The notes beneath the pieces are model-generated. The model saw only the letters and a list, made by a program, of their open reading frames with translations, was not told the DNA's origin and ran no database searches. From Isoetes taiwanensis (taxonomy: Eukaryota; Streptophyta; Lycopodiopsida; Isoetales; Isoetaceae), in the NCBI GenBank assembly GCA_021234155.1, contig JAJEKV010000001.1, forward strand, positions 16,251,491 through 16,315,490: a stretch of 64,000 nucleotides of DNA. Direction: 5' to 3'. Shown in pieces: positions 1 through 10,562 of this stretch (positions are counted from its first letter, which is position 1; each line of letters starts with the position of its first letter). Both the position numbers and the translations under genes were made by a program.

Positions 1-370
1 CAATTGACAATATAATCTGATATTGTAGATGTATATACATTTCCAAAAGTTGGGGCATATATATTTAAAAGCACCGTCATGATGTTCATAGGTGAAACGA
101 CTTCAAAACCTACAACTTTATATTTTTAAACATCAATGCTTTCCATTGCAAACGTGAACCTCCTCCCTCTCCACCTTCATTATCTTTCTCTGTTTGATCT
201 CTTTGTATATTGTAGAATGCATAATTTTCTTTCATGATTTGCAAAATGTTAACATCAAACTTAATTTCACGTTTAATGGTTTTCCTCGAGTAAAAACATC
301 GATCCTTTTCTAATCCCCTACTCCCTTTTGGTCTACGCTTCAGCCCTCTAACCTAAACCCCTACCTCAAG
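1..370. other. Left flank, no gene seen
   Basis: AT-rich sequence before the LTR of the large retroelement. I see no open frame of note, no repeat and no RNA gene. The last bases before the LTR (ctacctcaag) would be the left target-site flank, but the element's right end is lost, so no duplication can be tested. Confidence 0.6.
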
Positions 371-1939
371 TGTGACGTTCCACGTATTTATACGGTATAC
401 GTATAAATATACTGTTACGTCACGCAGTAAAGATACGCCATCATGAGGTATCTTAGGGGTTGACCTAAAAGGGATTAATTTAGCTATGCTAAATTAATAA
501 AGGGGTCATTAAAGGTTAATTACCTATAATTAAGGAAGCATTATCTAATTAACTTAATTAAGTTAATTAAGTTAGGATAATTGATTAATTAGGAAGGTGC
601 CACCTGGCCAAATTCGATTGGCCAGCAGGAGAATGCTAACTTCAGGCATCAAATTGGATCCCTATCCCATTTGGATTCCCAAATCGAACCAAGAGGAGGA
701 GCTGCTGAGCGCCCAAGTTGCTTGAAGATGGAGATGCCACACGATAATGGATCTAGCAGAAATTCGGGTTAGTGGATAGACTAGCTTGATATCTCTAGGG
801 CTAGCGCTTTAGTCAATCTTCTCTGGTTGTCTCTGTCTAGGATTAACCCTTCTTTGATACTTAGGATTATGTTTCAATTATGGATTATGCTTCGTTATGT
901 ATAGATGGATGAATCTATGGTTGTATCTCTGTTAGCCTTCCGTAAGCGGGGGATTAAAGGGGTAGAGACCTCTCTGTGACCTATGTTGCTAGTATGCTCC
1001 TAGTAGTTTCCTTAGTTCCCGCCATTGCAGCTGCGGCACAAGAGACCACCGAGCGCGTGGATGCTATGGAATTGCTCGGCCGCAGAAGGGACGCAGTGGT
1101 GAAGTGGGGTGGGGTCTTGCACCTAACATAAAAGGCTCCCGAGACTCCTACAAATGGGCTAGGCCCGATGGCCGGTCCACGTAGGGGGCGGGTATAGGTC
1201 CGACACTCCCTGGGTGCAGAGGTGTGACCCGTATGGGGCATCTTGTACTTTGATGATAAAGTTAGGGGAGTAGGTCGGGTACGGATGCGGGGTCGCTGAT
1301 GCGGCACGTATTCTCTAGCTCACCCATGGAACCGCTGCGATCCTGGAAGGGGACACTTCCCCGACCTGCCTCATCGGACCAGGGAGATGTAACCTGGAGT
1401 AGACTTGAAGGGTGGTACCTTGAGTCTGCGTCTCCGGAAGGCTATAGTGACGCCATAGCATGATTCGACTCATCTGCAAAGTGTGCACAGAAGGGGCGGA
1501 TGGAGTGGACAACCCTAGCCGATGTTCTATGCCAGCCAACGCCATGCCAAGATTCGGTCTGCTGATCTCTTGAGACCTAGCCATCAGTCGATTCTCACTG
1601 GAGTCTGAGCCAGGGTAGAACCATGGGTTTTGGGGTGTTCTCTCTAGTATTAAATGCATCTTCTCTGTTATTATCAGTTGGATGGACGTGCCACCCTTCG
1701 TGGTGGATATTTATGATACGATTATGCTGTATGCTAACCTTGTATGCACGCTTCCGCGACATAGGAGCCCCATTGAAGGCGTGGGCCGAATGACCCCTCT
1801 GTGTCCTTCACTCGAGCATCTTTCCATAGATGGTCCGAGTTAGACGGAGGGCCCTGCTCATGGCGAGTTGGTTGCCATGGGAGGGGGAAGTCCCCGTATG
1901 TATACGCCCGAGTGTCGTATATGTTCAGGGAGCGTCACA
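371..1939 (+). repeat. 5' LTR of the chromovirus (1569 bp)
   Basis: Starts TGTGACG and ends CGTCACA, so it has the TG...CA ends usual for LTRs. The first 1.03 kb is repeated at 23770-24801 and the primer-binding site follows one base after its end. It contains a palindromic head, an AT-rich block with repeated TTAATTAAG words near 545-585, and a GC-rich second half. Short open frames in it look like chance. The right boundary is set by the primer-binding site, since the other LTR lacks this part. Confidence 0.85.
372..423. promoter_or_regulatory. Palindrome at the LTR head with TGACGT half sites
   Basis: The arms GTGACGT and ACGTCAC enclose a second inverted pair, GTATTTATAC and GTATAAATA, around a short centre. 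The same palindrome opens the 3' LTR (23771-23822) with one change seen. TGACG is the core bound by plant TGA-type bZIP factors, and TATAAATA resembles a TATA box. A role as enhancer or as an integrase-recognised end is inference. Confidence 0.5.
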
Positions 1940-1940
1940 G

Positions 1941-1953
1941 TGGTATCAGAGCC
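1941..1953 (+). other. Primer-binding site, initiator Met tRNA type
   Basis: TGGTATCAGAGCC, one base after the 5' LTR, is the standard primer-binding site that pairs with the 3' end of plant initiator methionine tRNA. It starts minus-strand DNA synthesis in many plant Ty1 and Ty3 elements. Confidence 0.9.
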
Positions 1954-2361
1954 GTGATTTTGGTAGCCCGAAATCATAGCACTGACCAAACCCCTAACTC
2001 GTTAGTTCGGTAGTTAGGTGGGAGTTTAAGCTAGTTGGACTGTTTAACTCTTCGATGTTTGGTTTTGTGCTAGGTTGATGTAATAAATTGTAAGTTTTAA
2101 GAAGTTTAGGGCGACTGGAGGACCCAAGTTTGGAAGGGCCATAACTTTTTGTAGGTAGCTCGGATGAAGGCGAAAATGGTTCCAATGGATCGGGCACCTT
2201 CCAAAACCCTAGGGGGCACATTACCCGAGGGCGAAATGGCGACAGCAAGGCAAAAAAGCAAAAGGGGCGCTGCTGTCGGATGAGGTGTTTTTCTCGAAAC
2301 GTTAAGGGCGTATAATACTAGCAGCGCCCCATACGGTCCCGCGTATAAAAATACGCGTCCG
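1954..2361 (+). other. Leader of the chromovirus, noncoding
   Basis: Sequence between the primer-binding site and the first poly(T) boundary. No convincing coding frame; short frames on both strands are unrelated to known gag. It ends at a run of T (2362-2376) where the foreign PPR block starts. Confidence 0.5.
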
Positions 2362-2979
2362 TTTTTTTTTTTTTTTAGCACGCCAGCCTAACCAAGCCTA
2401 CAGCCTTCCTTGCAATTCTAGCCTATCCACCTAGCATGTCCACCTCATCAAAAATTGATGTGGCAGCAATTTTCCCCGTTAGATTCTTTTTTCCTAAGAT
2501 CTACGGCTAGAGAAATTAAAAAATAACAAAAAAAAAAGCACGGAGATAGAGAAAGGTCAAGAATAACCGATTCTTATTCTACTTGTCTTTTTGCTAGTTT
2601 GGATACCTCGCCATTTCATTTCTTCATCACGTCATCGCGTACAGCAGGTTCATTCGACGAGATGGCTTACCTTCGACATCTGCAGACCTATTACCGCCAG
2701 GAATGAAGGCATAAATCAGGAACCCAAGTGCTAAAACTAGGGCATATGCGGCCCGGATGGGGTTTTGCAGCCTATTAATGCCGAAACAAAGGACAAGCTT
2801 ATTCTTGAGCAGAAACAGAGCTTGGGAATGGCCTGGTGCCATACCTGCTGATCAGATTAGTAGGTCTACTATTTGGTTTTGGAAGCATCCCGACGTCCTA
2901 CCTGAGTAGGCCTGTGCACGCGAGAAAAGCTTGCAACGGTATTTTCTAGCCATTGCTTTTAGGCCAGATTTTCAAAATC

Positions 2980-3835
2980 ATTGTCAAAATTATTCAGTTC
3001 AACTCCATGGATTTTTTGCCATCCAGTCATGTTGCAGGATATGCCCATTCTAGCAATGCTTTGCTTGCTTGGAAATGCTTCCAAAGCATGCAACATGAAG
3101 GCATACAACCAGATAATTTCATTGTGTGAGCACAACAAAGCACAGAGGGCTTTTGACCAATTGTCAAGGGGCATGTTTATTGTCGGATATTCAGCATTGT
3201 CAATGGTTTGGTGCTCTAAAATGTTTTTGGTAACATGTTGGATGAGAAAATAGTATCGAACAAAGTGAGCTTTCTGTCCATCTCGATATAGTGTTCAATT
3301 GGATCTTGTCTTGGGCAATGCACTGATTGAATCTATGGATTTGCCAATGGTATATATCATGTTATGGGCTACAATTATTGCAGGTTATGCTCAACATGAT
3401 GAGAACCATCTTGTTTTTGTATATTTTTGTATATTTACCAAGTATTGCATATTGCAGGTTATGCTCAAGATAGTGAGAACTGTCTTGTAATTCCAAATGT
3501 GGAAGCTTGGAGGGTTTAGCCAAATTTCTGCAAGCCTGCCATCTCAAGATGCCATATGCTGCAGTATCATAATTTCACGATACGTTGAGCGTGGTGAATG
3601 CCGTTTTTGCCCTGAAGTTCTGCAGGAGACTGTATACAGACAGAATTACATGCCTGAACATCTGAAAGCATATGGGAGTATCGGTGCTCTAGAAAATGGA
3701 AAACACAATCATAAGCATTGGCGATGTAGGGCAGCTATTAGGTTTCTTCAGACATGGAGCATAGTGGAATTGAGCCAGATAGTATGGCTTTCACTGGTAT
3801 CTTAATTGCATGTAGTCTGACGCATTCAGGGGTCA
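2980..3835 (+). pseudogene. Decayed PPR gene, first unit
   Basis: Short stretches in different frames keep the PPR signature: an alternative-frame reading near 3040-3120 gives a motif ending GIQPDNF, 3360-3400 gives WATIIAGYAQHDENH (compare WNTMIAGYAQHG in live PPRs), and 3750-3830 gives EPDSMAFTGILIACS. PPR proteins bind organelle RNA through tandem 35-residue helical pairs. Here the frame is broken many times and segments are partly duplicated (the AGYAQ segment occurs twice, near 3380 and 3455), so no product is expected. A related 5' region lies at 2377-2660, with a possible old start near 2661. Confidence 0.7.
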
Positions 3836-4837
3836 GACAGGCAATCCTCTTCTTCATAGCTTTTACCTTTACTTAGCAATTTAGGGTTCTTTTACTTCTG
3901 GTTCATCTTTCTTCCCTCTTAAAGCATATCATTCTTAATTTGATTGAATGCATGATGGTTTCAACAAAATACTTGTGGAGTTCCATTTCCACATGATCGA
4001 TCTCAAAGGGAGGAATCCATGCCATATCTGTATTACATTTTGGCAGAAGAAGTCTCATCCATTGTGTTTTCTCTGGGCTTTTCTTAATCAATATCTTTTA
4101 TGAGGTTAGCAATCTCATCTTCTTACTCTGGCCATATAGCTTGTTTATGGTGATTCATATTTCGCAGGTTAGCACAAAAGATCATCTTTTTAAGCTTTCA
4201 GAGAGACATCTGGATCACATTATCCACGAGGTATTTAACAGTACAAGCCATTATTCATTTGAATTTATGAATATGAGGCTAAATTTAAAAACTCTAGCAA
4301 ATGGCCACGAACTTGGTTGTAAAAATTGAAGACGGTATCATTGCCTTACCTGCGGCATGCTATATGCATGAGCCCAAAAGCACAGCTTATTGTGTTTGTT
4401 GTGTCACCTGGTATAACTATATTGAAGGGGACCAAAGGTTCAAACTTGTGTTCTTATATAACTGCTATTAGTTGGTTTTCATAGTTGACTTATCTGAGCA
4501 GTTGCCTTCTGCATTACCAAACACTGAAAGAGGAGGAGGTCATCTTGGAAGATTCTTTCCTGCAAGATTCAAAGCATAGCATATGATTCCATCCAAGCTG
4601 TTCATTTAGTAGCACCACATAATGCCTGAAGGTGACTATTCCTATCAGGTTTTGCCAAGTATCCTCCTGATACCAAGAAAATTTAGGAGTACAACTGTAT
4701 GTGCATGACACATGCACCTTCTTTTTCCCTTTCTAATATCTAATTTTCAATCATGCTGCGTGGTATACATTTGATTAAGCATGTTGTCGCATGGATTTAA
4801 CCTTTCGATGATGGTTATCATCTGAAAATAATTATAG

Positions 4838-5158
4838 ATGGTAAGATGTCGTGGTTCGTTGACTCGTTTAGCTGAAGCGCTTTTGTGTGCCATAACAATC
4901 ATGGTGCTGCTTATCTGCTTATTAGTGGTGCATGTGGAATCAGAATTTAAAGCATCTTCTGCTGTGCATGCAGAATATTTTCAAGCCAAGAAAGCATGCA
5001 CAAGATTAATAAAGAGCCCAATACTCCAACTGCAACTGGAGAATGGGAAAATTTCTCTTGACACTTCACTAGCGTGCAAAAAGGCCTTTGATAACAAACA
5101 TTTGCTCAATAAAGATATTCTTTTGCCTTGTTTTGGAAAAAGGAATGCATACACATGA
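4838..5158 (+). CDS. Doubtful small ORF with one hydrophobic segment (106 aa)
   Basis: An open frame with a basic N-terminus (MVRCRGSLTRLAEALL) followed by a hydrophobic stretch at about residues 17-34 (ITIMVLLICLLVV) and a polar tail rich in Lys and Leu. This layout would suit a signal anchor. I recognise no family. It lies in the gene-poor remainder of the first PPR unit, has no clear promoter or intron signals, and may be chance. Confidence 0.15.
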   Translation: MVRCRGSLTRLAEALLCAITIMVLLICLLVVHVESEFKASSAVHAEYFQAKKACTRLIKSPILQLQLENGKISLDTSLACKKAFDNKHLLNKDILLPCFGKRNAYT

Positions 5159-5563
5159 GGATGCACAGAACACTTTGCAAAGGCATTAAGTGTAATGTAG
5201 ATCTTGCTATACCTTCAACCAAGTATTTGGAAGATTGATTCGCTATTAATGCAAAATGCAGACCCACCAACCTTTTGACTCCGCTCTATGTTGTACACTG
5301 CATCATGATGATTATTTTTGGAGAGAATTTTATATCTAGTAATTCTAACCATATGTTATGTTTATCCTCACAGCCCAACTAAATAAACTACTACAAGCTC
5401 AAATATTTACCAATAACTTTTTAACCCTTACAAATACAACGAACATAATTCAGCGAACACAATCTAGCATGTCGTAATTATATTTGGAATGTTTCAATCG
5501 AAATACCTCATGAGCATACTACAATCATCATAATGCACGTGCAGAGCAAGAATCATAAAGAAT

Positions 5564-5640
5564 GACATTGATGCACATGAACTTAAGAATCGCAAAGAGA
5601 TGGACATTGATGCACATGAACTTAAGAATCACAATGAGTT
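5564..5640. repeat. Tandem duplication, 39 bp x 2
   Basis: GACATTGATGCACATGAACT and its following bases occur twice in a row (starts 5564 and 5603) with a few changes. Confidence 0.85.
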
Positions 5641-6949
5641 ATGTGCAAAATTTTCATGTTATTTTTCATCTACGAGCTGTAATCATACATGTCGTCTCGT
5701 TCAATACCGTTTTTACTCAACTTTATAGCGTCACATTTAAGTTTTATTACCTACCATTGATCTAGCGGGCCATCAGAATTTTGAAAGAAAAAATGCATGG
5801 CAATGTCAATGGTGTACAATGAACCTATGATTGAGGCGAAACAAATAAAAAAGAAGCAAAGTGTTCATGAATTTGCCGCACCCAGCTTTACAAAGGTCTG
5901 CCATGTTCAAAGCTGCCATAGCCTCAACACACCAGGCCACCAGATTCCTACACTGATCCATGACACAATGGCCCCACCATAGGCCGCAGGATCTTCAAGG
6001 AAGCTGTTGTGGTCTGCACACTCCGCCCATTCATAAAATCAGGAAACCTTAACAGACTATGACTCAACAATGCAAAATCGAAGGGCTTCAAAGCTCATCC
6101 CCTTATCTGGGTCGCAGTAAGACACTGCATGCTTGGCTGGATCTAAAACAACCTTGGCTCACCATCTGTAGAACATGTTACACTTTGCAAGACCTCTCCC
6201 ATACATTTGATTTTTTTCTTCTGCTGGATGCGGCTATAACGCCAGTGCTGGGAGGAAAAGAGGATGAATAAAACAACCAAACAGGCAATAAGTAAATAGG
6301 GCTGCAACTTCTCAGAGCGGTCCACAATGCATCGGCGGTTTAAATGCCCAAATTGGCACTCTCCATCCAATTTCGACCAGTTAAAGCTTAAATTGGCTCC
6401 TTCTAAGAGGATTCGGACTGAGCCAACGGACCCAATGAAATCTGGCCAGTTTCCACTGTTTTGTGTTAGTTTTGGATCTGTTTGATGCAGAAAACCTGAG
6501 TTAGGTCAAACAATTGTGTGGGAGATGGCTTAAAAAATTGGCTTCTTTTCTTCACCTTCTTTTCTTTTAGCCATTGCAAAAGAAGGCCATCCAAAAAAAC
6601 CCAAAAAGGAAACATGACTTTAAGCGGCTCAAACATGGCAAAATATACGGTTTTGTATACAATTCCATACAAGAATCATAGTCCAAACCACTGCCAGAAG
6701 CTCCTCCCGCAATATGAAACGAATTGGACAAAGTATATGATACATGTTCAATTTAACATTACATGTTCAATTTAACCTCAAGATGAGACCTCGGCCATAG
6801 AAGCTATGATATATCACCACCTATGAAGCTTCCATACTTCACGTCGATTACAACATGACCATAGATGAATGCCTATCTCTAAATAAAATCTAGAAAACAA
6901 CTCTGACTTTTCCCTTCTTAGCAAGAGCCTCTCATGACTCACAGTGGTC

Positions 6950-7030
6950 TAATTTCCATTGCTACCTGGAGTGATCAGCTCATACGTGTTTGCTTCCTGT
7001 GGAAATGTAATTGATGCAAATGAAGCATTC
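6950..7030 (+). pseudogene. PPR motif fragment, first unit
   Basis: One frame reads YVFASCGNVIDANEAFSKV, a good match to the conserved PPR stretch (MYA-x-CG-x2-x-DA-x2-x-F-x-x-V). It stands alone, with no adjoining full repeat, so it is another remnant of the PPR gene in the first unit or a second copy. Confidence 0.6.
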
Positions 7031-7277
7031 AGCAAGGTTGAAATTCTAGTTCATATGTTGTTGGTACTACCCTTAAAGAACAAAGGACTCATCAACAAAA
7101 AGCCCAAGAGGCAGAGCTGTGTGATGGTGAAGACATCTTGGTGGACAGGACATGCAATGATTTTTAGTTAAATCTGTTGTGGTGTGTGCTTATAAGTAAT
7201 CTAATAGCAAATAAAGCCACAAACCTTGTTGAGAAAAAGAAACGTTAATTCATCAACTTGACTTCTAGCATCTCTTT

Positions 7278-7341
7278 CCCTCTTAGAGCATTTGAGTCCC
7301 TCTTAGAGCATTTGAGTGCCTCTTGGAAGCATTTGAGTGCC
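7278..7341. repeat. Short tandem repeat, about 20 bp x 3
   Basis: Three successive copies of a CTCTTAGAGCATTTGAGT-like word with small differences (starts 7278, 7298, 7318). Confidence 0.8.
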
Positions 7342-9330
7342 TTTTGAGCAAAGCCAATATCATGCATGTTAAGTAAATTATCTGCAATGCCATTCTTTCA
7401 ACTAAGAATGAAATTCTCTACCCTTGTTTGCTTTTAAAGAGGCCAGATGGCATCAATTAGAAGCCCCTTCACATACGTACGAATGTCAGGCTACCAGAAA
7501 TCTCAACATATAGTCAACTGCAGTTTATATGGTCTAATGCCAACATGTGGCACCATATTGAAACTGGCCATGACAGTTTTATGTTCGAGTATTTAGTACA
7601 GAAATTTTCAATTGGATATACATGCACCAAAGATTCTTCAATGCACAAGGTTACTAATGTTGATAATCAGCAGGTATAGCAAGATGTTTTTAAACAAATC
7701 TAGTTGGATCAGGCACTCAAATCTGCTAAGATTATGCAGCAGACAAGGCATTCCTGTGTCTGAGTCTGGTGACAAATGCTCTTTGAATCCTTCTTGCCAC
7801 AACAAGTTTCTTAAAAATGTCTTCAAATACCATACATGTTCCTCCTAAGACGGTTGGCATTAGTTGCACAAATCCCCTACTAGAAAGGGAATTGGATTTG
7901 AACCACGATGCATAAGTTTTAAAGGAATGGGCTATAAAATATACTAGGGTTTTGAAGCAACAGATTTTAGGAAGGCCCGATCTCACAACTTTAAAATTAG
8001 AGCTTGGAAAATTACAATATACTACAGTCTAGATGGGCCAAGTACAGTTTAGCAGAGTATGGCCAAGTTAAACCTCTTTTTTGCAAACTGCAATTTGACA
8101 TGATTTTATCATATTTTCAACCTCAGCCACTCTTAAGGAATGGTTAACCTCCTCTAACCCAAGGGATCATTTGCAACATTTACCAAGATGTATTCTAAAT
8201 GTTTGATGGTTTCTATCTTTAAGAAATAGTTCTGCCCACCTCAACAAGACCTGGCACAAAATAGTGTTGTGTATATCCAAGACCTTGGGCTGATAATCTT
8301 GGCCTTGTTGCATTGGTGTTCGGGGCAAGGGCACGAGACTTTGGCGCCATCCAAGCTAGTTGTGTTGGCCTTTGTATAGTAAAAAGCAAGATAGCCCCAG
8401 AAAGTGGAAAGCAGCAAATTTCATACCTCTTCCACAGATTTATATCACGCTGAAATTTTGTATGGAGTACTCATGGGTAAGAGCAATGTTAGATGACTTA
8501 GAACATAAGTGCCTTCTCTTTAGAGCATGGCATAAAAATTTCCAAGTACGTTGAAGTGTGCTTGGCTCAAATGGGACTATAGAAGTTGTGCGGAGCCAGC
8601 AAGATAATCAGCACGGATAATCAGCACGACTATTCGGTTTGCACATGCTACCCTTACTTTTCATTTTTCAATTCTAACAAGCATTATGTGTCGCTAACTA
8701 GAATGGATTAGAATTTAAATCAAAAGACTACCTCTGTCTTTAATCCACCAAGAACCAGGATAGTTTTATCTGTATCTTGCTTTATTTTTTTAGCATGAAC
8801 TGCTACTTTATTTTGCATGTGATACTGCAGAACATTGGAAAGAAGGATCGAAATGTCATGGGATATGGGATATCTGTTTCTTTCTTTTTGTCTAAATAGG
8901 TTGGGCTCTAAAGAAGAGAACGTGATGGTCCAAAAACATTAGGGGGAGAACATCCTCTGTACATATGCTCTTATGCCATTGCCAAGAAAAATTGACTAGC
9001 TCAACAAGATCCTTTCGAGCTTGAGTGCTGTTCTTAAAATATTGTAAGCAAAATGATGTCGTCTAGCACATTTACTAGGCTAATATTTCTTTGTCTTTGT
9101 TTTTTTAAGTGGCATCTACTTATAGTGGATTGCCTTCTATGTATTACGTCTATGGCATGGAATTTAATAGTCCATTCCTTCCTCCATCTCATGGAAATGC
9201 TGTCTATATGTAGTAGGCTTGTTGAGTTCTCCAAGGAATAATAGATCTTCAGCAACTATGCATACATTCTTTGCTGAAAAAGTTGTCTCAACTCTCTAGT
9301 TCTTTGGTCCAAACACATGTCCTGTAAATA
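7342..9330. other. Gene-poor remainder of first PPR unit
   Basis: AT-rich sequence with no long open frame and no recognised protein. Together with 3836-6949 it is unassigned DNA between the PPR remnants and the unit's right boundary. I see no terminal inverted repeats or RNA gene here. Confidence 0.5.
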
Positions 9331-9410
9331 CAACAAGTTTGGAAGCACATTTTTTGTAAATATGCTCTCAACAAGTTTGGAAGCACATTTTTTGTAAATA
9401 TGCTCTCAAC
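9331..9410. repeat. Tandem duplication, 38 bp x 2
   Basis: CAACAAGTTTGGAAGCACAT plus 18 following bases occurs twice back to back (starts 9331 and 9369), apparently without change. Confidence 0.9.
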
Positions 9411-9687
9411 GCATTGTCAAAAGTAAGCTAGTCACTTATTTGCAGACTGGACATGCAATCTCCTTGTTTTATGTCTCCATCATTGTATGTTGATACTCCA
9501 TCCATTACGGCATTCAAAATGGTTCGTGATTTTCTCAGCTATGAAATCCAAATCACTTCAGTGCCCAATCTAGCCCACTTCTTGCAGACAATTATTATAT
9601 CACAGCAAACACATGCCTTGTTTTTGTCCTGGTATATACATCCCGGATAACACGAAGAGGAAATAGAATGCACACACTTGCAAATTG

Positions 9688-9784
9688 TTCTCAAAACATA
9701 AAATAATAGATTTTGAAAAAATTTATTTGACCATGTTTCTCAAAACATAAAATAATGGATTTTGAAAAACTTTATTTAACCGTT
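9688..9784. repeat. Tandem duplication, 49 bp x 2
   Basis: TTCTCAAAACATAAAATAAT followed by a GATTTTGAAAAA-type segment is present twice (starts 9688 and 9737) with a few changes. Confidence 0.85.
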
Positions 9785-10152
9785 TTGCACATAGCTGACA
9801 CAATACATTAGGTTGAGGCATGTTTTCACATAGCTTTGAAGGACAAAACAACCAATTTTAAAGTCTATGATGCAAAATTCATGCAAAATCAATCTAGGCA
9901 TGCAAAATTCTTGCAAAATTTAATTCTACAAGATTACGAAGAGTATGAAAAAAAAAATGCATCATTATCAAAAGTTAGTTCTTAGCTTATCTGCACCTAA
10001 AACTTATCTAGAACCATAAAGTGTTTATTGTGCGCTAGGTTGCAATGAAAAGGTGCATATATACAACCTATTACAAGTATATCCTTTCCAAAGCTGGACA
10101 CAACTTGAAGAATAAGAAATCTAACCAATTCTAGATTTTTATTTCAAAACAA

Positions 10153-10202
10153 TACCTTGCTAAAACCTTCTGGTGTGCCTTTTGCTAGTTTTTTTTTTTT
10201 TT
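10153..10202. repeat. Boundary repeat plus poly(T), copy 1
   Basis: A 36 bp segment (TACCTTG... to GCTAG, ends 10188) followed by a T run at 10189-10202. The same segment recurs at 14385-14420, again followed by a T run. It marks the end of the first PPR unit and the start of the second. Confidence 0.8.
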
Positions 10203-10562
10203 AGCACACCAGCCCTACCGGGCCTACAGCCTTTTCTCAAATTCTAGCCTATCCACGTGTAATTTCCATGTCATCGAAATCTGATGTGTCTTATTTTGCA
10301 CCATCCGATCTCTAGATTTGCAAATCTAAGGCCAGGGAAATTAGAAATTCGCTCAAAAATGGGCACGGAGATGGGAAGAGAAGCCGTCCCTTGCTTGATC
10401 AATCCCGTGTATTTTTCCTCTTCCAAGCACGATCAATCCTTCATCTTATTTCTTCTCTGATCCTTCGCATTTTTCTTGCCCTGTTTCTCCTGCACAACTG
10501 CTCTACGATATGATATGAATAGGAGTTGCTCTTTCTTGCGACCTTGAAGTGCGGCATTAGAC

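Noticed and set aside
981-1659. Open frames on the minus strand within the 5' LTR
   Set aside because: They lie in LTR sequence, lack any known motif and have no counterpart of equal length in the 3' LTR.
2377-10188. Simple processed retrocopy of a PPR mRNA
   Set aside because: The T run lies on the wrong side for a plus-strand gene copy: poly(A) would be expected after the gene on the plus strand.
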